Origin: Tupaia tana
Lineage: Eukaryota > Chordata > Mammalia > Scandentia > Tupaiidae
DNA: 64,000 nt
Reading direction: 5' to 3'
NCBI GenBank assembly: GCA_026018925.1
Contig: JAKSZU010000016.1
Coordinates: 58,781,575 to 58,845,574, forward strand
The notes under the pieces were generated by a model that saw only the letters and a program-made list of their open reading frames with translations, was not told where the DNA came from and did not search any database. The position numbers and the translations under genes are program-made. How positions within the stretch are numbered: position 1 is the first letter of the stretch; each line of letters starts with the position of its first letter. Shown here piece after piece: positions 12,728 through 25,158 of the stretch.

Positions 12728-15014
12728 GAGCACACACGCCGTGTAGCAAATTTAATAATAATAACAATAATAATAATAATAATAATAATAATATGGGACC
12801 AGCAGATGGCAAAACGGAGACTCCCACAGTCGACTATGGTTCAAGTCCCAGACCCAGTGGTTTCAAATTCATGCCAGGTACGTGTGTGCACATGACCAAA
12901 ATCCAGAAAGGAGAACAGAGGAGAGGAGACTGCAGTGTGGCCATCCTCCTCTGGGGAGGCATGAAGCAACTACAACCAAGTCAGAAATTGCCTGTAAAGA
13001 AAAGAATAAAGCACACGAAGTAGGAAGAAAATGCTAGAAAGGAAGATGTGGGCAAGACTGTGTAGAGTCCTATGTGTCCTAGAAGGAGAGGATGGGAAGT
13101 TTCTAAAATGGTCTAAACTGAGAAATAACACAGATCTGCAGTTCATCACTTCAGTTTACTGGGAATATAGAAGATCATTTAAGGGAGGCAAGACTGTAGA
13201 CAAGGATAATGATGAGTGATTTGTTGCAATACTCTAGGGAAGAAATATTTCACTTTCTGTCTCTCTGTCTTTCCAGCCAGTGCACATAAAAAACTCTCTA
13301 AAAATAATAAGTAAAATTAAATAAATAATTTTAAAAGAGGGAGGGCCAGCAGATGGCATAATGATTACATTGCTGTACTCTCACATGGCCAACTGCAGTT
13401 CGAGTCCTAGATCCAGTGGCTTGAAAATCACACTGTGCATTTGTATATGCATGCCTAAGATCCTAGGAGGAGAATGAAGAAGGGATTGTGGTGTGGCCAT
13501 CCCCTCTGGAGGGTGATTTCTCACTTTCTTTCTCTCTCTCCCTGGTGAGCATACATCCTATGGAAAACCTGTGAAAAAAATTAAAATAGGGGCCAGCAGG
13601 TGCCATAGTGGTTATGGTGCTGAACCCGGGTCAAGTCCTGAACCCAGTGGTTTGACATTCACACTGGGCACATATGCATGCCTACCCAAAATCCCAAAAG
13701 GAGAATAAAGAAGGGATTGCAGTGTGGCCATCCTTGCTCTGGAGTGATTTCTCACTTTCTCTCTCTGTCTCTCTGGCTAGTACACACACCCTATAGCAAA
13801 TAGCTCTCTAAAGAAAAAAAGAAGAGCACAGTACTGACATAATACATATAGATCAATTAAACAGAACAGATTCCAAAAACAAATACATCTAAGGAAAAAG
13901 ACTTTTGGTAAGGATTCCAAGTCCATTCAATGGAAAAAGAAGAGTTTTCTCAACAATGGTACTAGGACAGTTGGGTCCCACACACAAAAGGATGAAGGTG
14001 GGGGCCAAACAGTGCCATGGTGGCTCTGGCTACTGGATCCCTCATGGCCAAGTGCTCAAAAAACACACCAGCCACACACGCATGTGTCCAATATCTCCAA
14101 GAGAATGGAGAAGGGATTACAGCATGGACATTCCTTCTAGGGGAGCTTTCTCACTTTCTCCCTCTCTCTCCATTTCTCTCCTGAAAGCACACATATCCTA
14201 TAGCAAATAAAACTTAAGAAAAAAAAAGATTGAAGCTGGACTCCTACTTCACATCATAAAAATTAATGCAGAAATGGATCAAAGATCTAAACATAAGAGC
14301 TAAAACTATAAAATCCTGGAGAAAAAATAGGGGCAAATCTTTATTACCTTGTATTTCTTATTGGGTTCATATATATGATCTCAAAAGCATGAACAACAAA
14401 AGAATAGGTAAACTGAACATAAAATTATAATCTTGGGCACGTCAAAAGACATTATCAAGAAAGTGAAAAAGAACACCTACAGAATGGGAAAAAATACTTG
14501 CAAATTACGTATCTGATAAGGGTGACTAAGACAAAATAAAGACCACTTATCATTTAACAACAAAAACACAACCCAATTTAAAATAATATAAAGGGTAGAG
14601 GGGATGGACAATAGCACAGGAATAAAGCATAACACTTTTCAAGACTGACCCACATCGAAAGGTTCCAGGTTCATGTCTGTAGGCTTCCCTGCATAAGCCA
14701 GGCACAAACATGCCCATGATCCAGAGGTGGCTAAAGCTGAGATGGAGTGCATCATTAAGACTCTATTGGAGGGACCAGCAGTTAGCGTAATGGCTATGTC
14801 ACTGAACTCCCATATAGCCAACTGTGGTTCAAGTCTCGGACCCAGTGGCTTAAACTCACGCCGGGCGTGTGTGTGTGCATGCCCAAGATCCTGAGAGGAG
14901 AATGGAGGAGAAAGGACTGCGGCATGGCCATCCCCCCTGGGGGGTGATTTCTCGCTTTCTACCTTTCTAGCTCTTTTTCTTTCTGGAGAGCGCATGCGCC
15001 CTATAGCAAAAACC

Positions 15015-15051
<37 letters not shown>

Positions 15052-18000
15052 CTATTGGAAATGCTGTCTCTCTGTTTCTCACATAGAAGAAATACACAAA
15101 TAAACTTTTTTTTTTTTTTTTTTAAGTTTTAATATAGGGCACATGTACCTGCTGAATAGAGACAGAGAGAGAGAAAGAAATCACCTACTGCTCCCAGGGA
15201 GGAGGGAAACACCACAGTCCTTTCTCTTCCATTTTCTTCTTGGGACTTTGAGCTTTGTGACATTCACACACGATGCAAGCAATTTCCACTCTCCAGTGAA
15301 AAAGGCATGGGATTAAAAGAATTTCAAAGTAGGTAGGGGGCCTCAGAGTGAGGTCAGGATAGGATCACAGGAATTTGAATTTCAGGAGTGACCCTGGAAG
15401 GGACAGACCAGGGTCAGTGAAAAAATGGTGGCTGGAAGTGTGAAAGCCAGGAAATAGGTCAAGACGTTAGGTAGATTATCTACATGGCTATCTTAGCCAC
15501 AAAAACTAGTGATAAGGGACCAGCAGATGGCATGGTGGTTGGGGTGCTGGACACTCCCACATGGCTGACCATGGTTCAAGTCCTGGATCTGGCGGCTTGC
15601 TTTCACACTTTCTCTCTCTCTCTCTCTCTCTCTCTATTTCTCTCTGGTCAAATTAAAATAAATGAATGAATAAATAAAATTAAATTAAATAATTAAAAAA
15701 AAAAAAAGAAAATGTTTATAAAAAAAACTAGTGATAAGAGTAAGGACGGCAAAAAAGACAGTAAGTCAGAATTCAAAGTTATTCCTATCAGGACCAGCAG
15801 GTGGCATGGTGGTTAAGGTGCTGGACACTCACATGGCTGACCACAGTTCAAGTTTCAGACCTAGCGGCTTGCTTTCTCACTTTCCCTCTCTCTTGTTCTC
15901 TGTGTCTCTCTATGGTCAAATTAAAAATAAATGAATGAATAAATAAAATTAAATTTAAAAAAAAAGTTGTTCCTATGATGTGAGTGGCCAAAAGGTAACA
16001 GCTGTGAGGATGTCAGCAGTGATACCTGAAGACATGAGGATCAAAGGAAGTATCTGAAGGAGGAAGAGAAATGGTTAGAATATAGGAGAAGAAAGAGATG
16101 TGGAGATGGCTTGCAGTCATCTGATAACTAGTGGAGTCATTTACATAAGGAGGACTACATGATCTGAGGATATCAAAAAATGAATTCACCCTGGAACATA
16201 TTTAAGGTCTCTGAGCTCCCATTACTTATCCTGCAAAAGGCAGTAAAATATACCTGATTCTAATGCAATAATTAAAGAGGAGATACAGCAAAGCATCTAG
16301 CACAAGGTGGCTTGACTCCTAAGGTCACGCACTCTCTAAAACACCAGCACATGAGTTTCAGATCTTCTTTCTAACCAGGAGCCAGTGGAATGGTTTCTGA
16401 GGTCAGAGGTAAAGTCTGGTATCTCCAAAGGTAGGAGGAAAGTGGCCAAGGGATGACTGCATGGGCTGCATACCTCGGGGTCTCTGTGATGTGATTCATC
16501 TTGGGTGTGGGATGCCAGGTCCTTCTGCTGTGAGCCATGCAGATTAGATTCACATTTGCCTTTCTTGCAGTTGCCATCACAAGATCTTTTCTCTCCTTTG
16601 CAAAGTGCCCGCAACCGAGAGATGAACTTGGTCCTCCAAGCTCTGAAGTCAGCCTCAATGCTGCCATGTTTGCTTCTGACCACATCACAGTCACCCTCCC
16701 CTCTGGCCACCACACGATGTGCACCCAGCATCCAGAGCCACTTATCGACATTTTTGCCAACCTGCAGGACAAAGAGGAAGATGAGCTAAAGTCCTCTAAA
16801 TCTGTTTTATGACCTCCTAAATCTGGTTTTTAGACTAGTCTACAGAAGCCCAAAGTTCTTCTGGGATCCCTGATGATTGCCACTCGTGAGAGAAGGAACC
16901 GTTCAGTAAAAGGGGTTTTCGGACCCCAAACCCGAGCCTGAATCTAGAGAAGCTACGTGCTATGTATTCTAATTTTCTGCATAAAAATTTTTTAACAAAA
17001 GAACAAACCAACCTTTTTATTAAGCAAGGGGTTCATAACCAAAACAGAATTTGAAAGCTACCACTGTAAATCATGGTCAGAGTAAAATATGCATTAACAA
17101 AATTAATTCCAAAAATGTAACAAAAGCCTATGGGACCAATGCCCATTTGATAATAACTGCAAATGTACTTAATTTGCCAAGATTCAGAATTTCATAAACT
17201 CAGAAATTTATTTCATTGTGATGTGGAGAAATTAAGCAGAGGCACGGGGTTATTGAGAAGCACAGTTAAGAGTTCAAAAACTTGGGGACCAGCAGTTATC
17301 GTAATGGCTATGTCGCTGGACTCCCACATGGTTGACCACGGTTCACATCCCGGACCCAGTGGCTTAAAACTCACGCCGGGCGCGTGTGCGTGTGTGCCTA
17401 AGATCCCGAGAGGAGAATGAAGGAGAAGGGATTGCAGTGTGGCCATCCCCCCGGGGGGTGATTTCTCGCTTTCTGTCTCTCTCTCTCTCTGTCTGGCGAG
17501 CACATGCGCCCTATAGCAATAAACCTCTCAAAAAAAAAAAAAAAAAAGAGTTCAAAAACTTAATAGGCTTCCTGAGCAGAAAGATATTAAACAAAATATT
17601 TACATTATCTGGATTTTCTCATTCTTAGTCTAATTCCTTTGAAAATATGTGAGGAAATCTATGCTGTGATGTAACAATTGAATTTAAAAAGTTAAAAGAA
17701 ACCTCCACACATCCACCATCATTCACACTCCACCAAAGACAGCCAAGCTGGGCTGGGCCCATCTCTAGGAAGGGGTGGACACACAAAAGCTTTTACAACC
17801 ACTAAGAAACTGAGAGGCTTCATGAAGTATAGAAAACAGAACTAAAACAAAAAGAAGCAAAATTAATTTCTCACTTAATTTTGAAAAAAGATCGAGGAAA
17901 ATAAACAAAAAGATTTATAATGTTTTATTTACATTAATGTTTTATTTACATTAAGGACAGTGAACATTTTTCTTCTATTTCCTTTTAAAAATTAATAATT

Positions 18001-19525
18001 TAAACAAAATGAGTTCACTTGTATTAAGAGCTAGGTTGGGCAAGGGGCCAGCACATGGTGTGGTAGTTAAGGCGAACATGGCTGACCATGGTTTGAGTCC
18101 CGGACCTGACAGCTTGCTTTTTCACTTTCCCTCTCTCTCTGTCTCTCTCTAGTCAAATTCATACAAAAAATTTTAAAAATAAAATAATGACAATGAATAA
18201 AATTAAATTAAATTGAAAAAAGAGTTAGGTTGGGCAATAAAGTTTATTCAACCACAGAACAAATCATTAAGAAAATCTGAAGATTCAGTGATCTTTCACC
18301 TACAAGGTTCTGACTGAGGCCAGGAGGCTGGACTCAATGGTCATGAGTTCAGGCTGCTAAGACACTAGACAACAGGAGGCATACTCATTCATTCCACTCA
18401 ATCAAAACTTATTGAGAGGGGGACCAGCAGTTAGCGTAATGGCTATGTCGCTGGACTCCCACGTAGTCGACCGCGGTTCGAGTCCCGGACCCGGCGGCTT
18501 AAACTCACGCCGGGCGCGTGTGCGTGCGTGCCCAAGATCCCGAGAGGAGAATGGAGGAGAAGGGATTGCGGCGTGGCCATCCCCCCTGGGGGGTGATTTC
18601 CTGCTTTCTATCTCTCTGTCTCTCTCTGTCTGTCTGGCGAGCGCACGCGCCCTATAGCAAAAACCTCTCCAAAAAAAAAAAAAAGAAAAAAAAAAGAAAA
18701 ACTTATTGAGAGGGACCAGCAGTTAGCGTAATGACTATGTCGCTGGACTCCCACCTGGTCGACCGCGGTTCGCGTCCCAGACCCGGTGGCTTAAAATTCA
18801 CGCCGGGCACGTGTGCGTGTGTGCCCAAGATCCCGAGAGGAGAATGGAGGAGAAAGGATTGCGGCGTGGCCATCCCCCCTGGGGGGTGATTTCTCGCTTT
18901 CTGTCTCTCTGTCTCTCTCTGTCTGTCTGGCGATCGCACGCGCCCTATAGCGAAAACCTCTCAAAAAAAAAAAAAAAAAAAAAACTTATTGAGAAATACC
19001 AGGAGATGGCATTGCGGTTGGGGCGCTAAACTCCCAAATGGCCGACTATGGTTCGAGTCCTACACCTGGGGGGCTTGCATTCTCACTTTCCCCCTCTCTC
19101 TCCCTCTCTGTCTCTCTCTGGTGAGCATGTATGCCCTAGAGCAAATTTTTAAAATAATAACAAATAAAATTACGTAATTCTTTAAACAACAACAAAAAAT
19201 CTGGGTGTGGTGGTGCCCATCCTATAACAACAAAAATATCTTATTGAGAGCCTACGTTACATACTATGTATACTGTACAATAACATGAGGGGCCAGCAGA
19301 TAAATGGTGGCTAGTACATTGGATTTCCACATGACCGACCATGGTTCAAGTCTGGGACCTGGTGACCTAAAAGACACATGGGGCACCTGTGCATGCATGC
19401 CCAAAATCCTGAGAGAAGAATGGAAGAGAAGGGATTGAGGCATGTCCATCCCCCTTGAAGGGTGATTTCTGAATTTCTCTCTTTCTCTCTCTTCGATGGG
19501 CACACACACTCTATGGGGAAAAAAT

Positions 19526-19557
<32 letters not shown>

Positions 19558-22500
19558 CTAACTAGCACACAAAATCTATCATTAAGTACCAAAGTTTCCA
19601 TATTGTTTCGCATATGTGTGTTTGCGGACAGAGTAAAACAGTTTTTTGTTTTTTGTTTTTTTTTTTAATTAAATGATCATTTATCCCTGTAATTTGACAT
19701 ATACCTACCTTGTTGAAGTGGCTCACATAGGCAGAATTTCCTAGGCCAAACACTGCATATCTCATACCCTTCAGGTAAGTTTTGCCAAATCGAAAATCGC
19801 TGGACGCTTCCTCCAACCATTTGCAGAACCACTCTGCACTCTCCGTTGGTCGGCCGTCAGTATACGTAGCAACCAGGAAGACACAGACGTTTTTGCTAGT
19901 AGCCTAACCAAGAAAAGTAATAGTTTTAGAAGCACACTAAGGATATAAGTTATCTGTGAAGATGATCCTTTCTTAAAATCCTGACATTTGTGGGACCAGC
20001 AGTTGGTGTAATGACTATGTCGCTGGACTCCCACATAGTAGACCGCGGTTCGCGTCCCGGACCCAGTGGCTTAAAACTCACGCCGAGCGCGTGTGCGTGC
20101 GTGCCCAAGATCCCGAGAGGAGAATGGAGGAGAAGGGATTGCGGCGTGACCATCCCCCCTGGGGGGTGATTTCTCGCTTTCTGTCTCTATGTCTCTCTCT
20201 GTCTGTCTGGCGAGTACACACGTCCTACAGCAAAAACCTCTCCAAAAAAAAAAAAAAAATCCTGACATTTGTGCCATACTAATCCCTAATGACAAAGGTA
20301 CTTGCATAAACACTACTCATTTTCAAAACTGAAAGAAATCACAGCAAGGACACCTTGCCCAGGAGAAAAACTGCAAATATACCTCCTGGTAGCCTTCACA
20401 CATACCTCCCTCCATTTCTCAAACTGTAAGTTCCTATCATCTCTGATCGGTCATATTCAAAATAAAATCCAAATCAGTCAAAGAGAAAAATACAGACAGA
20501 TTTCTTTAAAATTACCGTAAAATTTAAGCAATACAATTTTCCAGTGTAAAGTAACTTAACTCTTGGCACCATCAACTACATAGGCAAACAAAAGACATGC
20601 TCAGTCCTGCTAGCCTAGTATTTCATCTGCTTGAGTCCCAAGTCATGACACAAGTTATAAATAATCTCTTCTTTATAATTAAGCATCAAAGTTTGCTAAT
20701 AATTTCTCACAAATAATTCACAGCACATTCAAGTTCACTCATGCGCACGCCAACGTTTTCTTATGGGAGAAATAAATGGACAGAGTTACAGCCTGACGCT
20801 TGTCCAGGGGCTGCCAAAGTGCAGCCCACAGGCCACGACTGGCTTGCTGCCTGTTTCTTCTTTCTTTTATTTTTTAAGAAATTTTTGCGTGAGAGCACAT
20901 GCGCTGGTCAAAGAGAAAGAAAGAGAGACAGTGAGTGGGAAAGTGAGAAATCACCCCACAGGGAGGATGGCCACACTGCAATCCCCTCTCCTCCATTCTC
21001 CTCCCAGGACCTTAGGCACACTCGTACCCAGGACTCAGGCCAGTCAGCCAGGTGGGAGTCCAGTGATGTAATCGCTGCACCATCTGCTGGACCCAACCCT
21101 GTTTTTTCAAATAAAGCTTCACTACAACACAGCTGCACTTGTTCATTTTAGATTATCTATGACTATTCTGTGGCTCAGTGACAGAAGTGAATAGCAACGT
21201 GGCCCACAAAACTGCAGTTACTTGTTGCCTGGCCATTTATGAAAATGTTTGTCAACCTCATCCTAACTGCTTCTTTTCCAACTCTAACTCTTACAATTTT
21301 AGCTACAACAGAATCACCTAGAGCACTTATTAAAACAAAGCACCATGCCCAGAGTCTAATTCAGCAGGGCTAGGCTAGGACCTCAGAATCTGCATTTCTA
21401 ACTAGTTCCTAGGAGATGCTAGTTCTGCTGGTTTAGGGACTACACTTCGAGAACCACTGTTATAGAGCAAAATCCCTTATCTGGGCATGACTGAAGGAAG
21501 CTTGGGGAGAGGAGGATGGGTTTTACAAATGAAGAAATGAAACTGTTATAAAGAGTAAGTAATATATTGAGGTGATCCCGCTAATGAGAGATTTCTCTGA
21601 CTCTAAAACCCATACTTGTAGGACCAGCAGTTGGAGTAATGGCTATGTCGCTGGACTCCCATGTAGTCGACTGTGGTTTGAGTACTGGACCCGGGGCCTT
21701 AAACTCACGCCAGGAGCATTTGTGTGTGTGTGTGCCCAAGATCCCGTCTAACTCACATGACACTCTACCATCACTAACAATCCTCCCTGGACTATGAGAT
21801 TCAAAGTCGAAACCTCCAAAGGACCCAAACTCTCCTACCCATACCCTGCCCCAGAAGGACCTAACACTGCAAAGGGACAGGCCCCACACCACTTTAAAAT
21901 CAATGTTCTTCACCACACCTCCAACACCTCTGATTCACACCAAAAACTCAACCAACTGAAATAACCTAACACAAAAAATATATGCTGTGGTGAGGCCAGC
22001 AGGTGGTGTGGTGGTTAAGGGTGCTGGACTTCCACATGGCCGAACGCAGTTTGAGTCCCGGACCTGGTAGCTTGCTTTCTCACTTTCCATCTCTCTCACT
22101 CTTCCTTAATCTGGCCCTTTCTGGTCAAATTAAAATAAATTAAAATTAAATAATTCTTTTAAAAAAGATGAAAATATACGTGCTGGGACAAGGAGCTAGC
22201 GTGGTGGTCAATGTGGTGAGATCCCACAGGGCAGACTTTACAGTTCAAGTCCCAGACCTGGTGGCTTGAAAAACACACTAGGTGCATGTGTGCCCAAGAT
22301 CTCGAGAGAAGAATGGAGGGAAAGGCATTGCAGCATGGCCATCCCCCCTTGGGGGTGATTCCTACTCCCCCACCCCCTACTCCTTGGAAGAGAGCAAATA
22401 TCCTAAAGTTAAAAAAAAAAAAAAAAAAAGTTCAATTTATTCTGAAGATTCTATTTACCCTAGAAGATAGGAGGTAAATTAAAATTGAGCTTTGGGTGAA

Positions 22501-23000
22501 GAAAAAAATAAGGCTATTACCAACCTCTTCCAGCAGATGATCATCTGGATCATATTCTTTCAGATTAATAATTTCCACAGGCAGGTTTAGGGAGGCAACT
22601 GCTTCAGCAAGAACTGTCGCAAATCCCTAATAGGAAAAAAATAAAATAAAATAAAGTCTTTAATAAGCCAAATATGCAAAATATAGCCTTTATTTACCTC
22701 TGTTGGCCAGGAAATATGGCATTTCTCTTTAAAAAAACTTTTCTAGTGGGACCAGCAGTTAGCATAATGACTATGTCGCTGAACTCCCATGTAGTCGACC
22801 ACGGTTCACGTCCCAGACCTGGTGGCTTAAAACTCACGCCAGGCGTGTGTGCATGAGTGCCCAAGATTCCGAGAGGAGAATGGAAGAGAAGGGATTGCGG
22901 CATGGCCACACACACCCCCCCCAGTGGGTGATTTCTTGCTTTCTGTCTCTCTGTCTCTGTCTGTCTGGCGAGCACACACGCCCTACAGCAAAAACCTCTC

Positions 23001-23031
<31 letters not shown>

Positions 23032-25104
23032 TTTCTAGTAATAGAAAAAATTTTGGGAAAGAAAGCGAGAAATCACCCCCCAGGGGGGATGGCCACACTG
23101 CAATCCCTTCTCCTCCATTCTCCTCTCAGGATCTTGGGCACGCGTGCACATGTGCCCGGCATGAGTTTAAGCCACCAGGTCTGGGACTTGAACCGTGGTC
23201 GACTACATGGAAGTCCAGCAACATAGCTATTATGCCTACTGCTGGTCCCTAGTAATAGAAATTTATCATCATGAAGACAAATACTGTTCTCTTACCGTTT
23301 TCTCAAGCATCATTTTAGAGATCGATCATTCAATTGGATCTCTCTCACTCCGTAAGAGTAGATATAAAACTAAATTGGGGCCAGCAGGTGGCATAGTGGT
23401 TAAGGTGCTGGACTTTCACATAGTTGACCATGGTTCGACCTAGACCTGGTAGCTTGCTTTCTCTCTCTTTCTGATGAGTGTATATGTCCTATAGTAAATT
23501 AAAAAGTAATAATAATAAATAAAATTAAGTAATTCTAAAAAAGACAGAAAGACTAAATAATTTGACTCTGTGACATTCCAGCTATTCTTTCCCACTAAAG
23601 TAAACATATCAAGGTACAAAAAGAAATAGTAAGAAGTGAAGAGAAGAACCAGCAGACGGCGTAATGATTATATTGCTGGACTCCCACTAGTTGATTGCGG
23701 TTCAAGTCCTGGACCCAGTTGCTTAAAACTCACACTGGGCCTGTGTGCATGTGTGCCCAAAAATCCCAAAAGGAGAACGGAGGAGAAGGGATTGCAGCGT
23801 GGCCATCCCTCTGGGGGATGCTTTCTCACTTTCTGGCTCTGTCTCTCTAGCGAGTGCATGTACCCTATAGGAAAAATCTCTGTATAAAAAAAGAAAAAGA
23901 AAAATGAAGAGAATGGGGAATATGGCGACAATTACTGAATAAGAAATGTTAGAACATTTCTAGAAGACAGAGAGCAAAAAGAAGCAGGTTGACAGAAAGA
24001 AAGCCCTAGGGAAAGGTTCATATGCCTGAAAGAAACCCAGAGAGGCTCTAGGCTCAGAGTCAGCCACTGTGACAAAAAGTAGAAGGGAATCTTGCAGTAA
24101 GAGAGTCAATTAACCAACCATTTGTCTATGAGAGAAATGTACACAGTCGCAGGGTCCAGGCAACATTTCCTCTTTAACCCAAGGAAAAGACTTGCTAGCT
24201 TTGCTCCAAACAAAATTAACCCAACGTTTGGGAAACACTAAAACTTCAATATTAACATTCCCAGAAAAGACCCTACTCTTTTTTTTCTCTTTTTTTTTAA
24301 GAGAGATTTTTGCTACAGGACATGTGTGCTCACTGGAGAGCCAGAGAGACAGAAAGTAAGAAATCATCCCCCAGGGAAAATGGCCACGCCGCAATCCATT
24401 CTCCCTGACTCTCCTCTTAAGATCTTGGGCACGCACACACATGCGCCCAGTGAGAGTTTTAAGTCTCTGGGTCTGGGACTCAAACCATGGTTGACTTTGC
24501 AGGAGTCAAGCAACATAACCATTATTCCATCTGCTGGTCCCAAGGCCTTGCTCTTTTTTCCTTGGTAGTGTAACATCTGACCCCCACCTACTGACAAGAG
24601 TACTTTCCATTATGGACCTTCTATATGCCCTGAATTTGTTGCCAACTGCAAGTGTTCATTTAATTCTTGTTTTAATGCTAGAGATGCATGTGTACACAAG
24701 AGTCAGGGTGGGCAGGAGAACCCTTGACAGGGTCTCATCAAGTCAAAATCCCCTTTCCCTAGCCCTCCAGCTCCTCAGGTTCTTGGGCATTTGTGCACAT
24801 ACCCCGTACTTTCAGACTAACCCAGGGATCCAAACCCGCAGTCGGCCATGTGACTTGTAACGCCACAGTCCAGTACGCAATGGACTGCATACCCTAAGTT
24901 GGGCTCATTTGATCTTCGAAAAAATTTAACAGCATACATAAAGCAGCTCTGAATAAGCTCTTTTATGAGTAGCAGGCCGAATGCAGTTAGGAGTCTGGAC
25001 CCACCACCATGAAAATCACACCAGGCACATACGCTTGTGTGCCCAAAATTCCAAGAGAAGAATGGAAAAGAAGGGACTACAGGATGGTTGTTCCCCCTGG
25101 GTGG

Positions 25105-25158
<54 letters not shown>

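Noticed and set aside
12009-12800. CRISPR-like array or other prokaryotic element
   Set aside because: The regular repeats are microsatellites and SINEs; introns, poly(A) tails and SINEs make the DNA plainly eukaryotic.
18420-18495. tRNA gene candidates at SINE heads
   Set aside because: A and B boxes are present, but the head is followed by a SINE body and poly(A) and recurs dozens of times with target duplications. These are retroposons, not tRNA genes.
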